A stretch of 64,000 nucleotides of DNA from Saksenaea vasiformis B4078 (lineage: Eukaryota; Mucoromycota; Mucoromycetes; Mucorales; Saksenaeaceae), in the NCBI GenBank assembly GCA_000697055.1, contig JNDT01002238.1:62001-126000 (forward strand), in the 5' to 3' direction. The notes below the pieces were generated by a model. It had not been told where the DNA came from, did not search any database, and saw nothing but the letters and a program-made list of their open reading frames with translations. This document shows positions 35,727 to 46,561 of this stretch, in pieces (the first letter of the stretch is position 1; each line of letters opens with the position of its first letter). A program made the position numbers and the translations under genes.

Positions 35727-36360
35727 TTATGCCTGTTTTATCAGAATTGTTGTCTGCGAATAACATTTACCATTTTCGCATTCTTTGGGGATGGGGTGCC
35801 TTTGCCGCGTCAATGTTACTGCACACCATAGTGGTATTAAATCCCTGTACCATTGGATCGAGATAGAGAGAAGAAGGCCGGCTGGAAGTGACTGGCTTGA
35901 GTAAACCATCAGAGCGCGTCCCTGGGTACCTGACTTGTTCCAGCAACTGCGATATGAACATCGCGATGCTGTGTATTTCGTACTGCTCTGTATGAAAAAC
36001 ACTCAGGATTCACACGGATGGAGGAGCCATCGTTGAATATTGTTTTCCATCTGCCCTTCACTGGTCTATCATGTTCCGCATGCGTCGCCAAGTTTGAAGC
36101 GTGTTTCTGCAAGTTTGGGAAACGTGTGCTCTTTGGTCATCGACAAAGAAATGTGTCCCCGACATCGCTTGCGAAGCTCCTCTGCATACCGTCTTGTATG
36201 TCCTTTAGCTCGCGAACCACCGCTCGTACCTGCACCGTCAATGCACGTGGTCACCGCATTTTTTTGTGCCTTCAGGTGTGCTCTTGCCCGGTCGGATACG
36301 AGCTTACGCTCTTGCGATGCAGAGCGGCCCTGAACTACTTTGTTGATTAGCTTGCAAGTT
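35727..36360 (-). mobile_element. Degenerate TnpB/Fanzor-like nuclease relic (tentative)
   Basis: Minus-strand frames, joined by a frameshift near 36080-36100, read KLINKVVQGRSASQERKLVS, AVTTCIDGAGTSGGSRAKGH, then RRYAEELRKRCRGH...TKEHTF, then in another frame SSIRVNPECFSYRAVRN and QHRDVHIAVAGTSQV. The order (a GD/DG-G...GSR-x-KGH block, a basic helix, T-x-E-H-T-[S]-x-T-C-like block, N-P-x-C, then R-D-x-x-x-A) resembles the RuvC-II / zinc-ribbon / RuvC-III C-terminus of eukaryotic TnpB-like Fanzor proteins that are frequent in Mucoromycota genomes. The zinc-ribbon cysteines are partly lost, and at least one frameshift and a stop are present, so it is inactive. The family call is from remembered motif layout, not a search; another transposon family remains possible. 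Confidence 0.35.
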
Positions 36361-37370
36361 ATGCGTTGCTTACATCTTCGCCTGCTGTGCTAGAAATCCG
36401 ACAGAGTTTATCGCACTATTAGTCCATTCACATTTCCATAACAGCTCCGCCCAAGCAATTTGACTCCATGAACTGTCGACTTCTTCCACTTGCAGCATTC
36501 TTATTTTTTTTCTTGAAAGCTTCTCTCCATATTTCCGGTGAAACGTTTTCTGGTTGGTTGATCTCCTTGGCTGAGATACAAGGAAGAAAGAAAAAAAAAC
36601 TCACGGACAGCGGTTCCAGAGAAGGTCTGGATACAGATCGATCGGCCTCTGTTGGATCATCGCCGAGCAGATCCTCTTCCATAGTGGCAACAGCTCCCAT
36701 TGAGACATTCTTACACATGTCTGCAAACGATTACACGCCGGGATCCTGCTGTCGTATGGAGCTTTGGTAAAGTGAATCGCCGTGGCCATCGTCATAAATC
36801 CATAATCGGCGCTGCTAAAGATGATCTCGTGGTTGTTCTCTGTGATGCTGTCACCAGTTCTGAAACATCTCGTCTTTCACATGTTTCTTTCCAAGCAAAA
36901 TCTTCAATGGTGTCTAAAGGGTACTTCGGAATGTAGCTTTCAGCCTCTTTTGTTGCTTCATTGCCCGTTTGTGGTTTCAATGGGCTACTTATATGTACGT
37001 ACGGCCAAACGGAGTGATAACTCATATGTAACGGTTTTATCTATCCCATCGTGCGATCTTCAAGCCGAACTTGGTCTTCAATACTTGGAGCTGCGTGGAT
37101 GTATGGACCACCTTCAGTTCCCTTAATGTCTGACAACACGACTGGCATTTAGCTGTGGTATCCTGAGCTTGAACAAAAGTGGATACACAAGTGATACCAG
37201 CTCTTCTCGTCGATTTTAAGGCCCTCTTTTTGCTTCTTCACTTCATGATCTGCCTTTTGGAAACTTGTGCTTAATGAATAGGTACAATAATCATGTCGAA
37301 TTGCGTTCAATGAACCATTATCTGCAACCGTTCTCATCATTGACCATAGTCGTAAGATACGTATCACACC
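36361..37370 (-). pseudogene. Eroded coding-like patches upstream of the nuclease relic
   Basis: Short minus-strand frames follow one another in transcription order: SFQKADHEVKKQKEGLKIDEKSW near 37200-37290 (charged, helical), PKYPLDTIEDFAWKETCERRD near 36900-36960, and MGAVATMEEDLLGDDPTEAD near 36630-36700. They are separated by stops and frame changes. Their position directly upstream of the Fanzor-like C-terminus and same orientation suggest one decayed element of at least 1.6 kb, but I cannot identify a RuvC-I motif. Confidence 0.25.
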
Positions 37371-37459
37371 AAGTTAGTCCTCTCGTATTTGGCTAAACGC
37401 GACCGCTGAGCCCAAAGCATGTTGGAAAACTAGGTGGATTCAAGATATTCGATTGACTA

Positions 37460-39712
37460 TTGACAATGAATAAGGAATCTGGAGAAATCCAGATTCAGCA
37501 ATTTGTTCCAACAACGGCTATGGAACACATAGAGCGGTCGACGCTCACCTTAAGACAAACTCTCCAAAATCTTGGACACTCATCTCCGAAACCGTTATTC
37601 ACTAGTAAAGCTCAAAGCGGCAGGCTACTTTTTGAGAATTGGGTTACATCGCTCAGAGAAGACATACAACACCGACAACCGACTAACTCATATGCGGCAG
37701 CGGCAGAGCTCACGCTTCCGTCAGCTAGTTGTGTGGCAGCTGGGGCTTCCTGTCGCTCTTCTCAGCTACGACCGTGCTGATGCTCCATTCGTGGACGTAA
37801 TTAATGAAAAACAACCTCGGTAAGCACAGAGATATTCCATAATAATCCATGTATTAAGCATTACATAGATGTGTTGTCGTGATTTGATAGACTGAGAAAG
37901 TGCCTCGAGACTGAAGGATATTATTTATTCGGATAGAGAGTAGACCAGGAGCTAATTACTAGCTACAGCTGTATTTTGGATGAATCTCCGGAATACTGTA
38001 ACGCGTGTAAGAAGCGTGGCAAACGGAATGACCGTTTGAACAAAACGGCGGTACAGAACAATGTCCAATCTATGGCATTTATGAACAGCCCATATCTACA
38101 AGATGTATTGTCAGAGATCAAGTCCATTGTATCGGCACAACGACAGAATATCTCTCAGATACGACAACGATATATTCTCCGGGAGAACAGCAATGTCCCA
38201 GATCCTAATCCTGAACCTAGTGCAGAAAGTGAAAGTAATGATATAAGAGATGAAGATGAAGATGACAGCGTGGAGGACGGAGAACTAAACCAGGACAAAG
38301 CTGATGAGGATGGAAGCTCAGAAGAACTATCCAGCCAACAGGTCGAAACATCCTTTGTTGACGGTCAAGCATTAGAAAATGGCCAAAGGGTTCTTACGCC
38401 AGTCTTCCAAAACTTCGCTCAAGATCCTCGCACAGTGTCAGATAGCATTACCACACGTGTTATTCAAGATGTGTGGTATACCCTTAAGCGGATATCCGTT
38501 CCAGCTAAACATGGCCTCAGAAACGAGTTCCAGCGGACGTTAACAGACTCTGTCCTGCTAATGGATACAGACGATGTTAGCAGGGTCAGAAATGTCTTAG
38601 AATCAAAATCTCTTGACTTCGAGACAGGTAAGCATACCAATGCATAGTCCTTGAGAGACTAAATGTTTTTTAGTGTTACGACAACGAAAAGCCTGGACAC
38701 AAGCGCGAATCCGGCGAGTTGTTCCTCCACCAAGTCGATTGATTCGTCCAGTATATGAGGTGTTGATGACCTTCGGTCCGCTGAAGTGTGCTAATACGGG
38801 GCAGCCACTTCTCAACGAGCAAGCTTGGAAGGAAGCGGCAAACTTCCTTGAGCTTGTAGCCAAAGGATATTTGTCTGAACCAGATACCATGCCTCTAGAC
38901 TAACCAAGATACCAGGACGCCGATGGACTTACAGTCTGTCGTCGTATCCGAGGTACAAACTCCCTCGAGGGTGGCGTCCACCAGAACATAACCCGACGGT
39001 TCGGTGCCTATAACGCAACTCCCAGATTTGCCTGCAATCTTATGACCGAATATAGAGTCAGGCATAATCTAGAGGTTTGTGTGATAGTAATGTGACGTTA
39101 AATTTATTGATTTTGGTAATAGGTGCGGATCACGAACAGTACGGGGAGAAAATACCAGAGCCACTTCGGTCTATGGCTCAAAAACGATATCCAACTGTTA
39201 TACCTTCAGCTCGATCATGATTTGCCGCTTCATTGGCGTGGATGGCAGAACACCGCTTGTTTTCCATTACGCCGGCGACATTCGATATATTCCCTATCCC
39301 CGAGCAACTTCTCCAAAAATACTACCTTGAATCCTATAATACCAGAAGGCGTAACAACGTAAGAAACGCACGCGAATTTTTAGCGTGCCGCCAAGGGACA
39401 AGATACGCACTTCTACCTGTGCATACCCGTGAAGAAAGGAGGCTATTTTCCCGATTAGTCCCGAGATACCAAGATGCGCACCAGGTCGCCATCACAAGAT
39501 GGACAGATTTTGCTGTCCAATGGAACGAGCAGGCGAACGGCAGTACCATATTTTACAAGGACCCACAGGCGCTGCACTCCTACTATCTCCACTGGATGCA
39601 AAATCAAGTCATTCGTAGTGCGATGCAAAATATGCAACAAGCTAGAGGACCGTGTCAACGGTTGGCTAAACGTTGGTTACGCGAGGAAATCGCCTTCGAA
39701 AGAGACAGATGA
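37460..39712 (+). pseudogene. Multi-exon pseudogene of a repetitive fungal family (GTN-x-x-EGGVH motif)
   Basis: A plus-strand protein can be followed across several segments: FRQLVVWQLGLPVALLSYDR (about 37710-37770), then through a 37819-ish donor to the 37890s, SYSCILDESPEYCNACKKRG (about 37960), an acidic middle, LRQRKAWTQARIRRVVPP (38676 on, after an intron), CRRIRGTNSLEGGVHQNI and RRFGAYNATPRFA (38938-39030), GRKYQSHFGLWLKNDIQLLY (39150) and GTRYALLPVHTREERRLFSR (39398). It is broken by a frameshift near 37650-37690, an in-frame TAG at about 37936, an in-frame TAA at about 38901, and a frameshift in a T run near 39260. Introns with good GT/AG signals remain in phase. I recall the GTN..EGGVH region from many unannotated, multicopy fungal proteins, probably transposon-borne, but cannot name the superfamily. 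Confidence 0.55.
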
Positions 39713-40953
39713 AACAAGGGTGCGACTCCTGCAAGTGATGATCATGAAGCTGCAGAACAGGTGCTTTTGCGACCGGACTTATGTGTCGCCCAGGACAGCA
39801 TCGACTAAGTCGATTATGGTGAAAGGATCGAGGTTATCGAAAGATCACAGTTGTTACATGGAGACAAGAACTAGTTGAGGTGTTCAAGTCACGAAATGGT
39901 TGCATCAAACGATCAGCTGTGCGAATAAATTTCTGAAGATTAAACTGTAACTTGTACCTTTGTGCTGCCACTTTGCAGCTTACTGTTATCACTACTCAAT
40001 GTCCTGCCATCACTTCCGAGACTACTGTCATCACGCTTAATCTCCTGTCATCACTATCCAGACTATTATCATAACCGCTTAATCTCCTGTCATCGCTCTG
40101 CAGACTATTGTCATCACCACTTAATCTCCTCATCACTTCCCAGACTGCTGTCATCACTTCTCAGATTACTGTCATCAGCTCTTTTTAGCTCTCTCTTTAG
40201 ATTCCTTTCTTTATCAGTGCAACAAGAAAAGAAACAAGTGGTATATGTGATCTTGGCTAACAGGTCTGATCCAGTCAGTTTATTCATAGACTTGCGGTGT
40301 CAATCAGCTGGTCGATTCACTGCCCAATACTTTTCTTCTGACACCAGCTTTTACCTTTTGACCAGAACTCTTTAATAAGGTGTAGAAACGAAGGATAAGG
40401 AGGTAAGTACATGCGTGTATAGTCTCTGTTTGGATTCGATCGCGAACAGTCGCTGGTGCGCACATTGGAGTATTGTTCCTCACAATATGATGCCCTTTCA
40501 CGTCATGCCTATTCAGTACGTCTATCATGTTTAATGTATGAAAACAAAACAAAATTCCGTACCCGTACCAATCCAATCATGCACTGCTGTGCATTTTTTA
40601 TTAGTTTTCTCATTTTGGCACAAATACAGTCTGAGGCTTTCACAAAAATATACCCGTAACTCCAGCCTCAGATATGACATTCAATGTAGTAGCTACAGTA
40701 CCATAATGGCTTTTTGCTGGTATGCCTCTCAGAGAACGACCTAAATTGCGTTGAACATGCAAATTGAGACCAGCTTCATCGATGGAAACGGAGTTTTTGG
40801 TGAAGCACAAGGGCTTTCGAAGTCATCACTCAATCAGAACCCCTTCGCTGCAAGAAGCTTTTCCAACTTACTAATGGCACTTCCTGACTAATGAACGGTC
40901 ACAGCAATGAACTCTGCGCGGACCAGGGCACGTTCACCGTGACAAATTTACTT
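39713..40953. other. Pseudogene flank and MET8 upstream region
   Basis: About 1.2 kb holding a minisatellite (listed separately) and no supported gene. Short frames at 40.3-40.7 kb carry no recognised motif. Confidence 0.45.
39983..40178. repeat. Degenerate minisatellite, about ten copies of a 20-21 bp unit
   Basis: TGTCATCAC and close variants recur about every 20-21 bp (near 39983, 40004, 40026, 40046, 40066, 40089, 40109, 40128, 40149, 40170), separated by variable CT-rich spacers such as TTCCCAGACTGC and GCTTAATCTCC. Alternating spacer types suggest an older higher-order unit of about 42 bp. Confidence 0.75.
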
Positions 40954-41700
40954 ATGGAACAGACAAATAAATACCCTCCTATTGAAGGCGGTGGATCGCT
41001 AGTGATTGCCTGGCAGACTGCTCAGAAAAAAGTGCTCATTGTAGGTGGAGGCAATGTGGCAGCGCAACGAATAGTTTCAGTGAAGATGGCAGATGCCGAT
41101 GTCACAGTCGTGTCGCCGGCAGACGGGCTGATAGAAGAAGTGCAACATCGTATTCAACAGCGCGAGATTACGTGGTTGGATAAGAAATTTGAAGATACTG
41201 ACCTGGAAGGCGTGGACATGGTCTTAACGGCGTTGGACGACCATGAGGAGTCATTGCGCATTGGACATCTTTGTCGACGTTTGCGTATTCCAGTGAACGT
41301 GGCGGATGTACCATCCATGTGCGACTTCTATTTCATGAGCCAGCACAGGGATGGACCTGTACAAATCGCTGTATCCACCAATGGTAAAGGACCCAAGCTA
41401 GCCAATATGATCCGGACTACCGTTGTCAAGGCACTTCCAGAAAATATCGGCAGCATTGTTGAAAAAATGGGAAGTATCCGCGCCAAAGTCCGCGAGTGGG
41501 AACCAGAGATTCAGCGGTCTGGCAAACGAATGACATGGGTGACCAAGCTATGTGAAAAGTGGGGGTTGAAAGATATGGCTCATTTGGTGACACTGAGCGC
41601 CAGTCAAGAAGAAACAATGTACAAAAACTTGCACGAATCCTACACACGCAATGAAGTACCGGAGATCGATCAAGCTATTCCATCCATCACGAAGTCTTAA
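40954..41700 (+). CDS. MET8: Bifunctional precorrin-2 dehydrogenase / sirohydrochlorin ferrochelatase
   Basis: Single-exon gene of 248 residues from 40954 (269 from the in-frame ATG at 40891). Met8 oxidises precorrin-2 with NAD and inserts iron to give siroheme, the cofactor of sulfite reductase (and nitrite reductase), so it is needed for methionine synthesis from sulfate. Visible: YPPIEGGGSLVIAWQTAQKK, the Rossmann KVLIVGGGNVAAQRI, ADVTVVSP, VLTALDDHEES, and NVADVPSMCDFYFMSQ containing the Asp proposed as catalytic for both activities, then VQIAVSTNGKGPKLANMIR. I prefer the second ATG because YPPI-GG is close to the usual fungal N-terminus. It lies 245 bp upstream of the mitochondrial AspRS gene on the same strand; no functional link is implied. 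Confidence 0.93.
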   Translation: MEQTNKYPPIEGGGSLVIAWQTAQKKVLIVGGGNVAAQRIVSVKMADADVTVVSPADGLIEEVQHRIQQREITWLDKKFEDTDLEGVDMVLTALDDHEESLRIGHLCRRLRIPVNVADVPSMCDFYFMSQHRDGPVQIAVSTNGKGPKLANMIRTTVVKALPENIGSIVEKMGSIRAKVREWEPEIQRSGKRMTWVTKLCEKWGLKDMAHLVTLSASQEETMYKNLHESYTRNEVPEIDQAIPSITKS

Positions 41701-41945
41701 GAACTTGCCACTGTACTAGTACCGACGGACTACACAATAACTGTCTCATAATAGGCTTTCCCATATTTATGTTTGCTTTTAAATACATGTTACTATTGCG
41801 TTCTCCTCTTCTGTGTATAAATAGCAATCACTCAATCTATATATCAAGAGATCAAAATGTTACCAATGAGCAACGGAGTTTCAAGAGAGATTTGACGCAG
41901 GGGAGCAGGCGTAACAAAGTTTCCTTGAGACACCTTACTACGCAC

Positions 41946-44481
41946 ATGTCAACACGATTTTGTCGGTTTCTCGCTGGGCGATTAGCGTCGAATGTAGTTC
42001 GACATACGTTGCGTCCACGGCCGCAAATTCGTACATTTCGCACCAGTGTTGTGCAAAAAGAGCAATACATGCGTGGCTACAAAGACAGCGAGCGATTCCA
42101 TGGCACGTCATTTTATAGCTGAAAGCAACGCAACTCTTTCTGATCCGTTACATAGGACAATATCCTAAACGAACGCATCATTGTGGAGACTTACGTGCAT
42201 CGGACGAAGGCCGAAATATTGTTCTATGTGGATGGACCCTTTCGCCAAGGTGGAAAGAGATATCTATGCTTTTGTATCATTAGTAACGACGAAATGCAGA
42301 GCCCTTTCGCAGGATTTAGTGTTTCTTCCAGTCCGTGACGCGTCAGGCATCACGCAGCTGGTGTACAGAGGAAATAATCCAGAGTTGCGTGCGCAAATCC
42401 AAGGCCTTTCAGCCGAAAGCGTGATTTGTGCCCAAGGAATTGTCCGCAAACGTCCGCAAGATATGATCAACCCGAACCAATCTACGGGTGAGATTGAAGT
42501 CGAACTCGAGAAGGTGTACTGTTTGAATCCGACGGGATCATTACCATTTCGACCGACCGACACGCAACTGGTAAATGCTACAATGACAACTGCAGGAACC
42601 AGGGCTGACATAACAGCTAGCCTAACGAGGAAGTGAGATTACGATATCGTTATCTCGATCTTCGACGGGATCAATTACAACACAATATCAGGCTGCGGTC
42701 ACTGACAGCCAACACAGTGCGCCAATATCTGGTCGAGCATGGTAGAATACATCCGCCAAATGTCGCTCCTGTTCATCGGTAATACTTGTAGGGTTCACCG
42801 AAATTGAGACACCCACCTTGTTCAAATCCACACCAGAAGGTGCTCGTGAGTTTATTGTACCAACAAGAAAGCGGGGTGCCTTTTACGCTTTACCGCAAAG
42901 TCCACAACAAGTAATAGTGTCATCACCATAGAGACATTGAGCTGAAGCATAAATAGCACAAGCAAATGCTGATGGCAGCAGGCTTTGATCGGTACTTCCA
43001 GATCGCTCGCTGCTTCCGGGACGAGGACTTGAGAGCCGATCGCCAACCTGAATTTACACAGGTACACACCAACATCGACCGATCAAATCTCAACCGTGTA
43101 TAGATTGATTTGGAGATGTCTTTTGTTCAAGCTACGGACGTCCAGGATATTATCGAAGGCATGGTTACAGCTATATGGGACAAAGCATTGGGTATAAAGC
43201 TCGACAAGACAATGTTTCCTCGTATGACGTACCACGAAGCAATGTCCAAAGTATGAAAAGGACTAGAAAATCTGATTTATTGAATTATATCTATAGTATG
43301 GATCTGATAAGCCAGATCTACGCTTCAACATGGAAGTAAGTTTATGGTTTAGGACGATTGGAAACTGACCTTGGATCAGATCGAGGGCATAGCTCAGGAT
43401 GAGCACACCTTGGATTTCCTTATTGTCAAACAAGGTACTGGTTTGACGGGTGGAGAGCTAAAAGCGATGCAAAAGTCGTTGGAATGCGATCAAGTAAGAG
43501 AACAATCAGCTTACAACCACATGTGGTAACCTTGAAAAAATAATGGCCAGGACTTTGCATTTGTAAAGATCAATGGTAACAACCTGAATACTTGGACAAG
43601 TAAATGTGGACCTGTGGGCCGATCTGTGCCCGTGGACCGGAAGCCACATGTTGAAGTAGGTGATCTTGTTTGCATTCACAAGCGACCACGCTACTTGTAT
43701 GTAAGTTCAAGATACTTTTACCAGTCCTACATGGTGACATATATTTGTAGGGTGGAAATACGCTGATGGGGCGTGTTCGACTTCATTTGGCAGATATCTT
43801 ACGAAAGAAAGGTACATAGTAGACAGATAAGCAGGGAATTGACACTTGTATCCAAGGACTTTTGAAATTCAGTGATTCCTACAAGTTCCTGTGGGTTGAA
43901 TCGTTCCCGTTATTTACACCCGACGAACAAGGAGTGCGAACTTGGCAATCCACGCACCATCCTTTCACGGCTCCTTATGACGAGGATATTCACCTACTTG
44001 CCACAGATCCTGCCAAAGTTCGCGGCCAACATTATGATCTAGTCCTGAACGGAATGGAGATCGGTGGTGGCTCTATCCGTATCCATTCTCCAGTGATGCA
44101 AACTTATATTTTAGAAAACGTGTTGCAGGTATATATCTGCGTCTATTGATAGGCCATTTATTAACTCGATATTCAGTTGCAAAAACATGAGTACAGTAGA
44201 TTTGACCATCTGATTGATGCTCTTGGTGGAGGATGTCCTCCTCACGGTGGAGTTGCGCTAGGTGAGTTAAACGCAGATATAAGAAATTTTAACTCAGCAT
44301 TTTTATTTTTACCAAAGGCTTCGACAGGTTAATGGCGATCCTGTGCGATGCATCCTCTATTCGTGATGTAATTGCGTTTCCAAAAGCTGCAGGCGGCAAA
44401 GATTTTGTTGTTGATAGCCCTTCGGAAGTATTACCCGCTCAGCTGCAAGAATACGGTTTAAAGTTGTCCGACGAAAAATAG
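41946..44481 (+). CDS. MSD1: Mitochondrial aspartyl-tRNA synthetase
   Basis: About 14 exons joined in phase from 42156: 42156-42249, 42300-42570, 42621-42741, 42792-42910, 42957-43061, 43104-43250, 43297-43335, 43380-43493, 43551-43699, 43751-43811, 43857-44128, 44177-44261, 44317-44481. The first exon starts at 41946 with [20 protein letters not shown], an Arg-rich, acid-free stretch typical of a mitochondrial presequence; its 3' junction is uncertain. Visible: [19 protein letters not shown] and an OB-fold anticodon-binding domain, class II motif 1 ([20 protein letters not shown]), motif 2 ([20 protein letters not shown]), the bacterial-type GAD insertion ([15 protein letters not shown]), [11 protein letters not shown], and motif 3 ([13 protein letters not shown]). 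It charges mitochondrial tRNA-Asp. The bacterial-type architecture excludes the cytosolic enzyme. Confidence 0.93.
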
Positions 44482-45565
44482 ACATATTCGGTGGTACATA
44501 GACCTTAGAACATAAACCAGACATTAAAAGACGTGATTCCTTGGCCAAGTATTGATTCTCTCGGCACATGAAGGTTTTCTGACACACAGCCGATTTTCAC
44601 AAACTCCGCACTTGGCGCTGTCCGACACACAGATGGCGGATGCATGTTGTTTTACAAACAATGACTTCCATTGGCTGGTTCAGTGGAGAACGCCTCAATC
44701 ACGAGTGGTACTATCACAACATGTTAGCGTTGTGCAACGCCTTAAATTATTTCTGGTATTTCTGTATCCACAAAAAGTATTGCTACACAGCTATAGCATG
44801 ACGTTGTAGACGGTTTAGTCGGCTTAATATTTAATGTCCGTGTACGTGTGTGATTAAGTTGGAGCACTGTACGGATAGTACGTAGATCACGGCTGCACAT
44901 ACTCCTAGTATCTGCAACTAATACAAAGAGTTTTACCTACGTTTGAAAGCAATCAGGCATCGCATGCGTACCCTGCGGCAGGAAGCGATGAATACAATAA
45001 CTAATCTGCTTACCGGCTATAATTCTTAGACCAAAAGTTTGGCTTCTACCAGAAGATCTTCCTAACACAAGAGAATATAATTACAGAAACTTCTTTGATG
45101 GTTAATTCTCTCGCTAATCCTGCACAGCGGTCTCCCTTCCACGTACCAGCTGCGCACGTTCCACCTTGATTATAAGTATTGAAACAAAACCGACAGCTAT
45201 TCCTGCACGCATGGTAGTCATCGTACATACATCATCGGAGCCGGCTGGTATCGTCAAGAAAAAAATAACTTTAAATTGGCACTAACTATTGAAAAATCTA
45301 CGTATCAAATCTTAATCGCACGTCTCCCTAATTTGAACACAATCATCACAAGTTGAAGGAGATTGTTGCTAAGTATAATTCGACAGAGGTTTGGTTCCAC
45401 CAATGATTGATCTGCGCATGGGAGTCTGCAAAGCCAAGACTGGCTACACAGAACATCCGTGTGACTCGCTTGGTAGATAGTCTCTTTTGTCTCTCTGTCT
45501 CTCTCCCTTCCTTTTCTTACTTTTTCACTTCCTGTTTCCTCTTTTTTTTTAAAAAAAAAATACAC
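44482..45565. other. AspRS 3' and SHO1 upstream region
   Basis: About 1.1 kb, no gene recognised. A CT-rich block at 45490-45540 and a T9/A10 junction (45542-45560) sit directly upstream of the SHO1 start. Confidence 0.45.
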
Positions 45566-46561
45566 ATGATATCATTTCGTCCACTTACAGACAACTTAAT
45601 AATCTTAACCACAGTTTCGTTGGCTTTCGTAAGCTTGCTGAGGCTAAAAGATACGACGCTGGTGCTTAATCCTTTCTTAGCTTTCTTGGGTTGTTGCCTT
45701 TGGTGGTTTATGTTCTGTGAGATATTTCCAGAAAGTGGCGTGGTGGATTATTGTATACGAGCTTCTGCTTCTTCTTGGCATCACATCCATTATTTTATAC
45801 GACTGCTTTTTACATTATCGAATGGCGGTAAAGTCGCGGTTGGGCTACCGATAGCCTATCTGATTTTCTCTTCCCTAAAAATAGGCGTTGACGTTCTTGG
45901 CTGTCAGTATTGCTTTGATGACGCATCAGATAGATGTCGCATTATCAGTAGAGTATTTCGATATAACGGGTCAAAATCATACAGCCGGTACTCGAGTGTA
46001 TGCTGCGGGTTACATTATTCTGATTATGGTCCAGGTAAAAATCAGAAATAGGATTAACGAAGTCTAAATTGTCTTGAACTGCCAGTTTGTTTGGGTGTTT
46101 TTGTTTGGAAGCGAACCTGAAAGCTATTTGGGACGATTTTTCTATCACCGCTCTCATAACACGGTTCAACAACATCCTGCAGATGCTGCAGTGGAAATGA
46201 CGACGGATAAAACCATCTTACCTACGTCGAGCCGCGCTGAGACAGGCACTCCTGTGTCGCCACCCCCACAGACCTCAGCTCCGGTTGAGTACAAAGAGAA
46301 GGTTCAGGCGCTACATTCTTGTGCGTAACACAAACAAGAAATCTCCAGATTTTAATATTATGCTACGTAGATCAAGCGAACCCCGAGGACCCGAATGAGC
46401 TAAGCTTCGAAAAAGGAGATATTCTCGAAACAGTCGACCAAAAAGGAAACTGGTGGCAGGCACGAAAACAGGACGGCACGGTGGGCATTATACCCAGTAA
46501 TTACTTTAAAGCCGCTGAAGAAGAACGACACACGAAACAACTTAATAGCGGAGCTGAATAA
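45566..46561 (+). CDS. SHO1: SHO1-like osmosensor, four membrane segments plus SH3 domain
   Basis: Five exons: 45566-45628, 45681-45827, 45885-46034, 46086-46320, 46371-46561; 261 residues. Sho1 is a plasma-membrane adaptor that feeds the HOG MAPK cascade by binding the Pro-rich site of the MAPKK Pbs2. Splicing restores four tight membrane segments: [58 protein letters not shown] and [21 protein letters not shown] hydrophilic linker of about 60 residues follows, then a C-terminal SH3 domain, [51 protein letters not shown], with the ALYDY-like, WW and SNYF ligand-groove residues. The linker is much shorter than in yeast Sho1. The last few residues after SNYF are charged. Confidence 0.93.

Noticed and set aside
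39983..40178. Considered as a CRISPR-like array
   Set aside because: Units are degenerate, the spacers are similar to each other and only about 12 bp, and the genome is eukaryotic; it is a minisatellite.
42181..42636. Reading the AspRS OB-fold frame as an intron-less small protein
   Set aside because: The frame runs through two introns with good GT/AG signals; the spliced frames match the synthetase continuously on both sides.
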